A stretch of DNA of 64,000 nucleotides from contig NZ_CP087164.1 of assembly GCF_021172045.1 (NCBI RefSeq), forward strand, positions 496,001-560,000. The letters are read 5' to 3'. This DNA is from Capillimicrobium parvum (lineage in GTDB: Bacteria > Actinomycetota > Thermoleophilia > Solirubrobacterales > Solirubrobacteraceae). The notes under the pieces are model-generated. The model saw only the letters and a list, made by a program, of their open reading frames with translations, had not been told where the DNA came from and did not search any database. The first letter of the stretch is position 1, and every line of letters begins with the position of its first letter. This document shows, piece by piece, positions 50,640 to 58,779 of this stretch. Both the position numbers and the translations under genes were made by a program.

Positions 50640-50682
50640 GAGTTGCGCTTTGGCCGCGCCGAGCGAGGCCGAAGCGCAACTC
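50640..50682. terminator. Hairpin after the peroxiredoxin gene
   Basis: GAGTTGCGCTTtGG (50640-50653) pairs with CCgAAGCGCAACTC (50669-50682), 13 of 14 bp, around a 15-nt loop, starting 8 nt after the stop. No T-run, as usual in high-GC Actinobacteria. Confidence 0.5.
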
Positions 50683-50709
50683 GCGCGCACGCGGATAGGC
50701 TCGCCGGCG

Positions 50710-50856
50710 ATGCCCATCGACGTCTGGCTCCAGCACCCGGCGCCGCGCTTCCTGGCCCACGACAGGGCCTGCGCGTCATCCCGTGCTCGGACACCGGCCG
50801 TCCCATCATCGTTGGCGGAAACATCGGCCACCCGTGGACCGAGGAGACGGTCGCTC
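50710..50856 (+). pseudogene. Decayed amidohydrolase remnant
   Basis: An ATG at 50710 opens MPIDVWLQHPAPRFLAHD, very like the N-terminus of PF04909 amidohydrolases (IDTWMQHPTxRFLxHE). After that the frame is lost. In the next frame, the short blocks GLRVIP, TGRPI and IVGGNIGHPWTEE follow within 35 residues; in intact relatives these are spread over ~150 residues. So short conserved blocks survive while the sequence between them was deleted. The stretch ends before the MOSC gene. Confidence 0.6.
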
Positions 50857-50906
50857 GAGGACGCCGCGCGGCGCGGGTTCCACCTGGCGGAAGGCGGCCG
50901 GCCGCG

Positions 50907-51746
50907 GTGAAGCCGGTCGCCCAGCGGACGGCGGGGCGCGACGGCGCGCTGTCGGCGGCCGTCGCGGCGCTGCTCGAGCTCGAGCTCGCCGACACTCCGG
51001 CCGGGCGCGCGGGCGCGGCGCCGCTCGACGCGTGGCAGGCGTGGCTGGCCGCGCGCAACCTGCAGCTCGTGCAGGCGAACGCGCCGCTCGGCTCCGGCTT
51101 CTGGATCGCGGTGCACGGCGAGCGGGCGGTGGTGATGTTCGGCGCGCCGCCCGACGTGGTCTGGGACCCGGGCGCGGGGTGGGGCCGGGGTCAGGACCGC
51201 GCCGGCGAACCCGCTCCCGACGTGGTGTACGTGCTCGCCGCGCTCGACCCGGCGCTCGCGGGCCTCCCCGCCGAGGACCCCGGCGCCGGAACCGTCGAGG
51301 CGATCTACGTGGCCGACGGGAGCGCCGCCCCGCTGCTGCCCCTCGCCGACGCCGAGGCGATCCCGGGGCGCGGCCTGCGCGGCGACCGCTACTTCTACGG
51401 CACCGGGCACTTCTCACGCCCGGGCAAGACGGGTCAGGACCTGACGCTCATCGCCGTCGAGGCGCTCGAGGCGCTGCACGCCGAGAGCGGGATCGCCCTC
51501 AGCGGCGCCGCAGCGCGCCGCAACGTCGTGACGAAGGGCATCGACGTCAACGCGCTCGTCGGGCGCCGGTTCGCGATCGGCGACGTCGAATGCGTCGGGC
51601 GCCGGTGGTGCGAGCCGTGCGCGCACCTGCAGCGGCTCACCGAGCCGGGTGTGCTGCGCGGGCTCATCCATCGCGGCGGCCTGCGCGCCGACATCGTCAG
51701 CGCGGGGCGGATCCGCGTGGGCGATCGGGTGCGCGCCCTCGGCTGA
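50907..51746 (+). CDS. MOSC-domain protein
   Basis: A 279-residue protein. Residues ~1-125 are a domain I do not recognise (LDAWQAWLAARNLQLVQANA, AVVMFGAPPDVVWDPG). The MOSC domain spans ~130-279: AIPGRGLRGDRYFYGTGHFS, QDLTLIAVEALEALHAESGI, RRNVVTKGIDVNALVGRRF, then a Cys pair in VGRRWCEPCAHLQRL, where Cys could bind molybdenum cofactor sulfur. MOSC proteins carry sulfur to metal centres. The GTG at 50907 was chosen because sequence upstream belongs to the amidohydrolase remnant. Confidence 0.8.
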   Translation: MKPVAQRTAGRDGALSAAVAALLELELADTPAGRAGAAPLDAWQAWLAARNLQLVQANAPLGSGFWIAVHGERAVVMFGAPPDVVWDPGAGWGRGQDRAGEPAPDVVYVLAALDPALAGLPAEDPGAGTVEAIYVADGSAAPLLPLADAEAIPGRGLRGDRYFYGTGHFSRPGKTGQDLTLIAVEALEALHAESGIALSGAAARRNVVTKGIDVNALVGRRFAIGDVECVGRRWCEPCAHLQRLTEPGVLRGLIHRGGLRADIVSAGRIRVGDRVRALG

Positions 51747-51758
51747 ACGGCGAACGCG

Positions 51759-52025
51759 CTACTCGCGGTGTTCGCCGAGTCCGCGCCAGTACTGGCGCCC
51801 GGCCCAGCGGTCCAGCCGCCAGGCGCCGAGCGTCACGGCGCCGAGCAGCACGCCGTAGCCGGCCACGCCGCCCGCCCGGTGCTCGACGACCGGCACGCCC
51901 GCCATGAGCCCGCCGAACGCGGCGGCCCACCCGAGCCCGCGCCACGGCACGTCCCACGAGCGGTCGCGCGATGGCTCCTCGGGCGGGCGCTTGTCGCCCT
52001 CGTGGATCAGCCCGACGACGATCAT
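51759..52025 (-). CDS. Small membrane-associated protein (88 aa)
   Basis: The ATG at 52025 overlaps the stop of the exporter gene (ATGA). MIVVGLIHEGDKRPPEEPSR starts the protein; two hydrophobic segments (LGWAAAFGGLMAGVPVV and GGVAGYGVLLGAVTLGAW) follow, then WAGRQYWRGLGEHRE. It is probably a two-helix membrane protein co-translated with the exporter. No family recognised. Confidence 0.65.
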   Translation of the reverse strand: MIVVGLIHEGDKRPPEEPSRDRSWDVPWRGLGWAAAFGGLMAGVPVVEHRAGGVAGYGVLLGAVTLGAWRLDRWAGRQYWRGLGEHRE

Positions 52026-52876
52026 CCGGCATCCAAGGCTACTCCTGGGGACGCGGGTTCTCCAGCGCCAACCCGCTCGCGATGCAGCGCCACCGCGGCC
52101 ACCACCAGCACCAGCCCGCCGGTCTCCACGGCGGTGGGAACCTGGCCGAGCACCACCACGCCGACGAGCGCCGCGGTCGCGGGCATCAGCGCGACCAGGA
52201 GCGCATACGTCGCGCGGGGCAGGCGGCCCATCGCCAGCTGATCGCACACGTACGGGATCACCGACGAGCACAGCCCCACGCCGATGGCCGCCGCGAGCCC
52301 GACCGGATCGGTCAGCCCCGGCAGTGCCGCCCAGCCCGCGAGCGGGGTGACCACGGCCAGCGCGACGAGCATCGCCGCTCCGAGACCGTCGATCCCCGAG
52401 ATCCGCGACACGCGGTGCGCGGTGACGATGTACAGCGCGAAGAGGGCGGCGTTGGCGAACGCGAACGCGAGGCCGACCGCCTCGGCCTCCCAGCGCACGT
52501 TGCACAGGGCGAGCACGCCCGCCGTCGCCAGCCCGAGGGCCGCCCAGTTGCGCGCCGTCCGCGTGCCCATGGCGGCCACGACGAGGACGCCGCCGAACTC
52601 GATCGCGGCGACCGTGCCCAGCGGCAGCCGGTCGATGGCCTCGTAGAAGCAGACGTTCATCACCGCGATCGCGACCCCGAGCGCGACGACCGGGCGCGAC
52701 CACGCCCGCCACGGCCGCCGCACCGCGGCGAACACCACGGCCGCCGTGGCGATCCGCAGCCACGCCACGCCCAGCACGCTTACCCGCGAGAACAGCAGCA
52801 CCGCGAACGCCGGCCCGAGGTAGTGGAAGACCGCCGAGCCGACGAAGTACGCGTGGGGAGGCAGGCGGCGCAGCAT
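52022..52876 (-). CDS. EamA/RhtA-type drug/metabolite exporter
   Basis: A 284-residue polytopic protein with ten TM helices in two EamA repeats: first ~5-130 (WLRIATAAVVFAAVRRPWRA, FYEAIDRLPLGTVAAIEFGG), second ~140-270 (IPYVCDQLAMGRLPRATYAL, LVALMPATAALVGVVVLGQV). RhtA-like members export threonine/homoserine or other amino acids. The divergent Lrp-type gene, 64 nt away, is the probable regulator, as in many amino acid exporter pairs. ATG at 52876 begins just before the first helix. Confidence 0.9.
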   Translation of the reverse strand: MLRRLPPHAYFVGSAVFHYLGPAFAVLLFSRVSVLGVAWLRIATAAVVFAAVRRPWRAWSRPVVALGVAIAVMNVCFYEAIDRLPLGTVAAIEFGGVLVVAAMGTRTARNWAALGLATAGVLALCNVRWEAEAVGLAFAFANAALFALYIVTAHRVSRISGIDGLGAAMLVALAVVTPLAGWAALPGLTDPVGLAAAIGVGLCSSVIPYVCDQLAMGRLPRATYALLVALMPATAALVGVVVLGQVPTAVETGGLVLVVAAVALHRERVGAGEPASPGVALDAG

Positions 52877-52940
52877 CGGCTTGCATGCTGGACCCGAACG
52901 CGCAACGCTTGAAGGGCGAAAGGAAGGAGTTGACCGCAAA

Positions 52941-53411
52941 ATGGCTTCGGAGCCAAGGCGCAACGGGCTTCTCGACCCCACGAACATCCGTCTGATCGAG
53001 GAACTGCAGGCGAACGCACGCCTGACGCTCGCCGAGCTCGGTCGGCGCGTCGGGCTGTCGGCGCCGGCGGTGGCCGAGCGCATGGGCCGCCTCGAGGACG
53101 CCGGTGTGATCACCGGCTACCACGCCGCCGTCGACCCCCGGGCGCTCGGCTACGGGCTCGGCGCGATCCTCCGGATCCGGCCGGCACCGCGCCAGATCGC
53201 CGCGGTCGCCGACCTCGCCCGCGAGACCGGCGAGGTCGCCGAGTGCCACCGGATCACCGGCGAGGACTGCTTCCTCATGCGCCTGCACGTGCGCGACGTC
53301 GAGCAGCTCGAGGAGCTCATCGACCGCTTCGCCTTCTTCGGCCAGACGACCACGTCGATCATGCAGACCTCTCCGGTCGCGAGCCGCCCCGCGCCGCTGC
53401 CGGGGCCGTGA
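52941..53411 (+). CDS. Lrp/AsnC-family transcriptional regulator
   Basis: A 156-residue regulator. The HTH (LDPTNIRLIEELQANARLTL followed by AELGRRVGLSAPAVAERMGR) is at ~13-52 and the RAM/ligand domain (ILRIRPAPRQIAAVADLARE, HRITGEDCFLMRLHVRDVEQ) at ~70-150. Such proteins sense amino acids and control nearby transport genes; here the exporter diverges from it. ATG at 52941 with AGGAAGGAG 11 nt upstream. An in-frame start at 52881 would run into the exporter gene. Confidence 0.92.
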   Translation: MASEPRRNGLLDPTNIRLIEELQANARLTLAELGRRVGLSAPAVAERMGRLEDAGVITGYHAAVDPRALGYGLGAILRIRPAPRQIAAVADLARETGEVAECHRITGEDCFLMRLHVRDVEQLEELIDRFAFFGQTTTSIMQTSPVASRPAPLPGP

Positions 53412-53419
53412 CCGCCGCC

Positions 53420-53425
53420 TACGAT
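53420..53425 (+). promoter_or_regulatory. -10 hexamer TACGAT before the HAD phosphatase
   Basis: TACGAT ends 6 nt before the GTG at 53432. It would give a leaderless transcript starting at that codon and lies inside the frame if the earlier GTG at 53408 is used. Confidence 0.4.
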
Positions 53426-53431
53426 GGTCCG

Positions 53432-54091
53432 GTGGCCATCGACGCCGTGATCTTCGACTGCGACGGGCTGCTCGTCGACACCGAGACCGCCTGGACCCGC
53501 GCCGAGCGCGTCCTCTACGGGCGCCGCGGCGTCGCGTTCACGCTCGACCACAAGCGCGAGCTCCTCGGCACGTCGGGGCCGGTCGCGCAGGCCATCGTCG
53601 AGCGCCACCTCGGTCTCGAGCCGGGCTCCGGCGTGACGCTGCAGCAGGAGATGCACGAGCTCGCCCTGCTCGAGATCCAGCGCACGGCGCCGCCGATGCC
53701 GGGCGCGCCCGAGCTCGTCGCGGAGCTGCGGCGCGCGGGCATGCCGATCGGCCTCGCGTCGAACTCGCCGCACACCCTGCTGCGCCCCAGTCTGCGCAGC
53801 GCCGGCTTCGACACGGTGTTCGGCGCGGTCGTCAGCGCCCAGGACGTCGTGCTCGGCAAGCCGGCGCCCGACGTCTACCTCGAGGCCTGCCGCCGCCTCG
53901 GCGCCGATCCGGCCCGCAGCATCGCGCTCGAGGACTCGCCGACCGGCGTCGGCGCCGCCCGCGCCGCAGGGATGTTCGTCATCGGCGTCCCGTCGCTGCC
54001 CGGCATCGAGCTGACTGGTGCGAGCCTCGTGGCCGAGGCGCTGCACGCCGCCGAGGTGCGCAGCGCGCTCGGCCTTCGGCTCGCCGCCTGA
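53432..54091 (+). CDS. HAD-superfamily phosphatase (beta-PGM/GS1-like)
   Basis: A 219-residue hydrolase. Motif I is AVIFDCDGLLVDTETAW (Asp nucleophile), motif II GLASNSPHT, motif III Lys in VLGKPAPDVYLEACRRLG and motif IV ALEDSPTGVGAARAAGM. A helical cap lies between motifs I and II (EMHELALLEIQRTAPPMPGA). Resembles sugar-phosphate phosphatases/phosphoglucomutases; substrate unknown. The GTG at 53432 is favoured by the TACGAT just upstream; a GTG at 53408 would overlap the Lrp stop (GTGA) and add eight residues. Confidence 0.88.
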   Translation: MAIDAVIFDCDGLLVDTETAWTRAERVLYGRRGVAFTLDHKRELLGTSGPVAQAIVERHLGLEPGSGVTLQQEMHELALLEIQRTAPPMPGAPELVAELRRAGMPIGLASNSPHTLLRPSLRSAGFDTVFGAVVSAQDVVLGKPAPDVYLEACRRLGADPARSIALEDSPTGVGAARAAGMFVIGVPSLPGIELTGASLVAEALHAAEVRSALGLRLAA

Positions 54092-54107
54092 GAGCCGCTG
54101 CGGGCCG

Positions 54108-54113
54108 TACTCT
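54108..54113 (+). promoter_or_regulatory. -10 hexamer TACTCT for the flippase-like gene
   Basis: TACTCT ends 8 nt before the GTG at 54122; no Shine-Dalgarno. Confidence 0.45.
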
Positions 54114-54121
54114 GGCGAGCA

Positions 54122-55159
54122 GTGCCCTTCGCCGACCTCTCGTCCTTCTGGAACGGCGTCGAGTCGTTCTTCTCGAGCCTGGCTGATGTCAACTGGTTGG
54201 CGCTCCTGCTCGGCCTCGTCTTCTTCGGCACCTACCTCAGCATCCGCTCGCGCGCGTACTTCAACGTGCTGCGGGCCGCCTACCCGGGCGAGCGCTTCCA
54301 GTGGCGGCGGATCTGGGGGGCCTACGTCGCGGCGTACGGCTTCAACAGCGTCATCCCCGCCCGCGGCGGCGACGTCATCAAGCTGTTCCTCGTCAAGACG
54401 TCGGTGCCGAACTCGACCTACCCTGCGGTCGCCTCGTCGTTCTTCGTCGAGGCGGTGTTCGACGCGACGATCGCCGTCCCGGTCCTGATCTTCGCGTTCA
54501 CGCAGGGGGTGTTCCCGAAGCCGCCGGACTTCTCGGACCTCGGCGCGTTCGACCTGAGCTTCTTCGCGTCGCACCTGCAGTTCACGCTGTTCCTGATCAC
54601 CGCGGTGGCGATCCTGATCCTCGTCGGCTTCGCAGTGCTGTCGCGCCGCGTCAAGGCGTTCTGGGCGCGGGTGAAACAGGGCGTGACGATCCTGTTCGAC
54701 CGCCGGCGCTACGTTCGCCAGGTCTGGCTCGTGCAGTTCGGCGGCTGGCTGTTTCGCTGCGCGGCGTTCTGGATGCTGCTCGACGCGTTCGGCGTCGGCG
54801 GCTCGGTGCGCAACGTGCTGCTCGTGCTCGGCGTCAACGCGATCGCGTCGCTGCTGCCGTTCACGCCGGGCGGCGCGGGCGTCCAGCAGGCGCTGCTGCT
54901 GAAGGTGTTCGCGGGGACGGCGACGAGCGCCACGGTGGCCGCCTACTCGGTCGGCCAGCAGATCGCGATCGCCGCGTTCAGCCTCGGCCTCGGCTTCGCC
55001 GCGCTCGTGTTCATCTTCAGGTTCCGCTCGTTCAAGGCGGTCATCGCCGCGGGCCGCGAGCACCGCGCCGCCGAGCAGGCCCGGCAGGCCGACGCGCCCG
55101 ACGAGCCGGCGGCGCCGGGGCCTACTGCAGGCCGGCGCGCGCCTCGCGCACGAGCGTGA
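54122..55159 (+). CDS. Flippase-like membrane protein of the LPG synthase TM / UPF0104 family
   Basis: A 345-residue protein with about eight TM helices and the family signatures YVAAYGFNSVIPARGGDVIK (~80-99) and ASLLPFTPGGAGVQQALLL (~238-256). The family PF03706 includes the membrane part of MprF and lipid/glycan carriers. There is no MprF-like synthetase part, so it is a stand-alone carrier-like protein. The C-terminal ~30 residues (Ala/Pro/Arg rich) overlap the convergent 88-aa gene by 38 nt and are probably not conserved. Cargo unknown. Confidence 0.85.
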   Translation: MPFADLSSFWNGVESFFSSLADVNWLALLLGLVFFGTYLSIRSRAYFNVLRAAYPGERFQWRRIWGAYVAAYGFNSVIPARGGDVIKLFLVKTSVPNSTYPAVASSFFVEAVFDATIAVPVLIFAFTQGVFPKPPDFSDLGAFDLSFFASHLQFTLFLITAVAILILVGFAVLSRRVKAFWARVKQGVTILFDRRRYVRQVWLVQFGGWLFRCAAFWMLLDAFGVGGSVRNVLLVLGVNAIASLLPFTPGGAGVQQALLLKVFAGTATSATVAAYSVGQQIAIAAFSLGLGFAALVFIFRFRSFKAVIAAGREHRAAEQARQADAPDEPAAPGPTAGRRAPRARA

Positions 55160-55388
55160 CCGCCTCGGGGAAGACGGTCGCCATGAGCGAGCGGATCTGC
55201 TGCGCCTGCTCGTCGGCGTTGCCCTGCACGTTGACGCGGTTGATGGCGGCCACCGTCATCTGCACGGCCAGGCCGATGGCGTTGTCCGCCCAGGCGAGGC
55301 CCTGCTGACGCTGCATCGACTCGGCGAACTCCGCCATCCGCCGCTGCAGCTCGTCGGGGTCACCGAAGAGGTTCTCGAAACCACCCAT
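55122..55388 (-). CDS. Conserved small helical protein (88 aa)
   Basis: The ATG at 55388 gives MGGFENLFGDPDELQRRMAE and a long amphipathic helix (FAESMQRQQGLAWADNAIGL), then AVQMTVAAINRVNVQGNADE and a short tail ending AGLQ. No membrane segment. A start at 55403 would add five residues and no features. It looks like a soluble helical protein of the kind found next to cytoplasmic regulators; no family recognised. Overlaps the 3' end of the flippase-like gene. Confidence 0.6.
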   Translation of the reverse strand: MGGFENLFGDPDELQRRMAEFAESMQRQQGLAWADNAIGLAVQMTVAAINRVNVQGNADEQAQQIRSLMATVFPEAVTLVREARAGLQ

Positions 55389-55431
55389 GACGCCAGGGTA
55401 CACGCGGGCCGTCGCGGCGACTGCCCGGCCG

Positions 55432-56469
55432 TCAGCGGATGGACCGGCGGCTGAGGTCGAGCGCCTGCTGGGCGTTGTCCTTCGTGACGAAGTTCGGGCC
55501 GGTCGGGATGAGCCCGCGCCGGGCGGGGAACAGCCCGTACCGGGCGAGCTGGCTGAGCAGCACCACCGGCAGGTAGCCCTGCAGGTAGGGCTGCTGGTCG
55601 ACGGCGAACGCCAGCTGCCCGCGGAGCACGGCGTTGAGGACGTCGGGACCGAGGTCGAACGTCGCCACCTTCACCCGGCCGGCGAGCCCCGCCTTGCGAA
55701 CGCCCTCGAGGGCGAGCAGCGCGCCGGTCGAGTTCAGGGTCAGCACCGCCTGCGCCCGGTGGCGCCGCGCCGCGTTTGCGATGCGCGTCGGCGTCGAGGC
55801 GGCCATGTCGTCGATGCCGAGGACGGTCGACACGCCGCCGGCCTCGTGCATCGCCTGGGCCAGCCCGCGGCAGCGGTCGTCCAGGCCCTGGTTGGAGACC
55901 TCCTGGTTGACGCACAGCGCGCGGCGGACCCCACTGCGCGCCAGGCGGCGGCCGGCGAGCAGGCCGGCGCGCCGCTCGGGCTGGCCGAGATGGGCGAGCA
56001 CGCCGAGGCGCCGCGAGACGTTGCTGCCCGAGTTGATGCTGACGACCGGGATCCCGGCCTGCGTGGCGCGGCGGATGACGACGGAGAGGCCCGGCTCGGG
56101 GATCGACACGACGAGCCCGTCGGGCCGGCTGTCGATCGCCTGGTCGATGAGCTCCTGCATGCGCTCGAACGAGTAGACGTCGGGCGCCCGGTAGCTCACG
56201 AGCACGTCCATCTGGCGCCCGGCCGCCTCGGCGCCGTTGCGCACGATCGCCCAGAACGGGCTCGACGCCGGCCCGTGGGTGACGACCGCGATCCGCACGG
56301 CGCCCGAGTCGTTCGCGCGCTGGGGCACCGGCGCCGAGAGGTTGCCGTTGGGCACCAGGACGGGCTTCTCGCGGACGACCTCCTTGTCGCCGCAGCCGGC
56401 GGCGATCGCCGCGACGGCCGCCAGGGCGAGCAGGAGCGCGATGACGCGGATGGCGCCGCGACCGGTCAC
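55432..56469 (-). CDS. Sugar-binding lipoprotein (periplasmic-binding protein family 4/LacI-like)
   Basis: A 345-residue exported protein. The N-terminus (VIALLLALAAVAAIAAGCGD) ends in a lipobox with Cys. The rest is a two-lobe ribose-type binding protein: AVVTHGPASSPFWAIVRNGA, DQAIDSRPDGLVVSI, AGIPVVSINSGS, then TLNSTGALLALEGVRKAGL, VATFDLGPDVLNAVLRGQLA and FAVDQQPYLQGYLPVVLL. Normally it delivers a sugar to an ABC permease; no permease is nearby. The GTG at 56469 overlaps the kinase stop (GTGA), so it is co-translated with the kinase and may be its extracellular sensor. A GTG at 56490 is an alternative. Confidence 0.87.
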   Translation of the reverse strand: MTGRGAIRVIALLLALAAVAAIAAGCGDKEVVREKPVLVPNGNLSAPVPQRANDSGAVRIAVVTHGPASSPFWAIVRNGAEAAGRQMDVLVSYRAPDVYSFERMQELIDQAIDSRPDGLVVSIPEPGLSVVIRRATQAGIPVVSINSGSNVSRRLGVLAHLGQPERRAGLLAGRRLARSGVRRALCVNQEVSNQGLDDRCRGLAQAMHEAGGVSTVLGIDDMAASTPTRIANAARRHRAQAVLTLNSTGALLALEGVRKAGLAGRVKVATFDLGPDVLNAVLRGQLAFAVDQQPYLQGYLPVVLLSQLARYGLFPARRGLIPTGPNFVTKDNAQQALDLSRRSIR

Positions 56470-58001
56470 GTCGGCTCCCGCGGCGTCCACGGCATCCGCG
56501 CCTGGAGATGCGTGCCCTCACCGGGCGGGCTGGAGACCGACAGCGTGCCGTCGATCGCCGACAGCCGGTCCTCGAGCCCGCGCAGGCCGGTGCCGCCCTC
56601 GAGCTCCGCGCCGCCCTTGCCGTCGTCAGTGACGTCGACGACGAGCTCGCCGCCCTCCCGGTGGATGTCGACCGCGCCGAGCGTCGCCCCCGAGTACTTG
56701 GCGATGTTCGTCAGCGCCTCGGCGACCACGAAGTACGCGGTGGACTCGACCTGGTCGGTCAGGCGCTCGTCGATGGCCACGTGGCATTCGGTCGCGACCG
56801 GACTGCGATCGCACAGCGCGGCGATCGCGGGCCCGAGCCCGCGCTCGGTGAGGATCGTGGGATGGATGCCGCGGGCGAGCTCGCGCAGCTCGGCCATCGC
56901 GACCGACAACTGCTGGGAGAGCGTGTCGATCTCGGTCAACAGGCCGGGGTCGTCGACGCGCGACCGCATGACGCGCAGCTGGAGCGAGAGCCCGACGAGC
57001 TGCTGCTGCGCCCCGTCGTGCAGGTCGCGCTCCAGCCGGCGGCGGGCCGCGTCGGCGGCCTCGACGATTCGCAGGCGCGACACCCGCAGCTCCTCCAGCC
57101 GCGCCCGCAGGTCGGCCTTCAGGCGCTCGTTGTCGATCGCCATCGACGAGGCGGCGGCCGCGGCGTCGACCAGCTCGGGGCCGGTGTCCAGCGCGGCGTC
57201 GTGGATGATCGCCGCGACGCGACGGCCGTCGCGGTCGACGGCCGTCCAGGCGCGGCCGGTGCCCGGCTCGGGCAGCGTGACGGACCGGCCGCCCTCGTCG
57301 ACGAAGCGCCCGCGGTCGGGCAGCCAGTAGGCGATCGAGACCGACTGGTCGCCCAGGCTCTCGGCGAGCATCTCGCGGACCGGGCCGGCGGTCGCCGCGC
57401 GCGGGAACAGCAGCGCGCGGCCGACGGTGCGCAGCACGGTGAAGAGGGCGTCGAGGCCCGCGATCGCGAGCACGGCGGTCGGCAGGGCGAGCGCGCCCAG
57501 CACGATGCCGAGCGCCGGCCCGAACGTCCACGGCCCGAGGTAGTCGAGGCCGCCGAGGCCGCCGATGCCCTGGACGGCCAGCTCGACGAGAAGGGCGAGC
57601 AGGACGATCGGCACGAGGGCGAGCGCGAGTGCGAGGATGGTCAGCGGCGCCCGGAGGGCCAGCGAGGCCGCCATGCGCCAGAGCGCGCGGTCCGACAGCA
57701 GGGCCAGCGACCGGCGCCAGGGGCCGCCGGCCGCGCGCGGTGCGGGGGGCAGCGGCGGGATGTGCGCCTCGAGGAAGCGGTTGGCGGCCCGGCGGTCGAG
57801 GCGGGTCAGCCCCGCACACGCGGCGGTCCCCCCGAGCAGCAGCGGCAGGCCGATGGCTGCGACGCTGAGCACCGCCCCGATCAGCACGACCGCGACGGCG
57901 AGCACGCCGAGCACCGCGATCGGAACGCTCACCGCGAGGTAGCCGAGGACACGCCCGGCTCGCGCCATGCGCTGGTCGAGGTTCAGGGCGGCGACGGTCA
58001 T
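56466..58001 (-). CDS. Sensor histidine kinase (NarL/DesK-type)
   Basis: A 511-residue kinase. The first ~200 residues are four or more TM helices of a Sensor-type membrane domain (YLAVSVPIAVLGVLAVAVVL, then RRSLALLSDRALWRMAASLA). A GAF-like cytoplasmic part covers ~210-300. HisKA_3 has ARRRLERDLHDGAQQQLVGL with the phospho-His (~315). The ATPase domain has VAEALTNIAKYSGA, VTDDGKGG and GLRGLEDRL. No response regulator is encoded nearby. ATGA overlap with the DUF4097-like gene upstream and GTGA with the binding lipoprotein downstream. Confidence 0.9.
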   Translation of the reverse strand: MTVAALNLDQRMARAGRVLGYLAVSVPIAVLGVLAVAVVLIGAVLSVAAIGLPLLLGGTAACAGLTRLDRRAANRFLEAHIPPLPPAPRAAGGPWRRSLALLSDRALWRMAASLALRAPLTILALALALVPIVLLALLVELAVQGIGGLGGLDYLGPWTFGPALGIVLGALALPTAVLAIAGLDALFTVLRTVGRALLFPRAATAGPVREMLAESLGDQSVSIAYWLPDRGRFVDEGGRSVTLPEPGTGRAWTAVDRDGRRVAAIIHDAALDTGPELVDAAAAASSMAIDNERLKADLRARLEELRVSRLRIVEAADAARRRLERDLHDGAQQQLVGLSLQLRVMRSRVDDPGLLTEIDTLSQQLSVAMAELRELARGIHPTILTERGLGPAIAALCDRSPVATECHVAIDERLTDQVESTAYFVVAEALTNIAKYSGATLGAVDIHREGGELVVDVTDDGKGGAELEGGTGLRGLEDRLSAIDGTLSVSSPPGEGTHLQARMPWTPREPT

Positions 58002-58735
58002 TGCTCGGCGCTCTCCAGGGTCACGTCGCCGCTCGTGCTCAGCACCTGGATCGTGTACGGCGCGTCCTCGGCGGCGATGACCCCACGCACGAGGCGCCGG
58101 CCCGACGTGCTCTCCACGTCGACGCGGTAGCGGCCGGGCGGCACGATCGACCGGATCGGGCCGGTGGTCGAGCGCAGCGTCAGGCGCTGCGGCGCGCACG
58201 AGGCGGCCGAGTCGATGTCGCCGGTGCGCGTGCGCACGTCCAGCGAGAAGCCGCAGTAGCCCTCGACGCTGACGTCGCCGGAATCGGTGCTCACGTCGAC
58301 CGAGCCGCGGTAGCCCTCGAAGCGCACGCCGCCGGACTCGGTCTTGACCTGGACGGGCACGTTGTCGGGCACGATCAGGCGGTAGTCCACCGAGCAGGTG
58401 TGCAGGAGCGTGTCGGGACAGCGCGACCGCAGCCGGAGGGTCGAGCCCGCGATCCGGCGTTCGACGACCGGCCCGTGGTCGAACGTGAAGCGCTCCGTGC
58501 GCTCGAGCTCGACCGATTCGCGGTTGCCGCCGCGGATGATCTCGACGTTTGCCTCGCCGAGGTCCAGGGACACGCCGTTGAGGGAGCCGCGTACGACGCC
58601 CGTGACCATCCGCTCGGTACGCGTGACGAGGGCGCCGATCGCGAGCGCGACCGCGCACGCGCCGACGATGGCGGCGCAGATGAGCACGAGCCGCCCCCAC
58701 GGCGAGACGTGGGGCGGAGAACGGCGTTCAGACAC
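57998..58735 (-). CDS. DUF4097-like beta-solenoid membrane protein
   Basis: A 245-residue protein with one TM segment near the N-terminus (LVLICAAIVGACAVALAIGA) and a beta-strand-rich outer domain in which segments such as VKTESGGVRFEGYRGSVDV, STDSGDVSVEGYCGFSLDVR and RSTTGPIRSIVPPGRYRVDV repeat about every 20 residues, as in DUF4097 (putative adhesin-like) proteins. These occur with envelope stress sensors. GTG at 58735, TAGAGT 6 nt upstream. First gene of the coupled set with the kinase and the lipoprotein. Confidence 0.83.
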   Translation of the reverse strand: MSERRSPPHVSPWGRLVLICAAIVGACAVALAIGALVTRTERMVTGVVRGSLNGVSLDLGEANVEIIRGGNRESVELERTERFTFDHGPVVERRIAGSTLRLRSRCPDTLLHTCSVDYRLIVPDNVPVQVKTESGGVRFEGYRGSVDVSTDSGDVSVEGYCGFSLDVRTRTGDIDSAASCAPQRLTLRSTTGPIRSIVPPGRYRVDVESTSGRRLVRGVIAAEDAPYTIQVLSTSGDVTLESAEQ

Positions 58736-58741
58736 TCCTGA

Positions 58742-58747
58742 ACTCTA
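58742..58747 (-). promoter_or_regulatory. -10 hexamer TAGAGT for the DUF4097 operon
   Basis: TAGAGT ends 6 nt before the GTG at 58735; the gap TCAGGA has AGGA too close to serve as a Shine-Dalgarno. Confidence 0.45.
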
Positions 58748-58779
58748 ATCGCGTCACCGGGCGTGGGCGCCCGCGGCCG

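Noticed and set aside
50643-50906. Extended N-terminus of the MOSC protein
   Set aside because: This stretch holds the remains of an amidohydrolase (GLRVIP, TGRPI, GGNIGHPWTEE) and not MOSC-related sequence.
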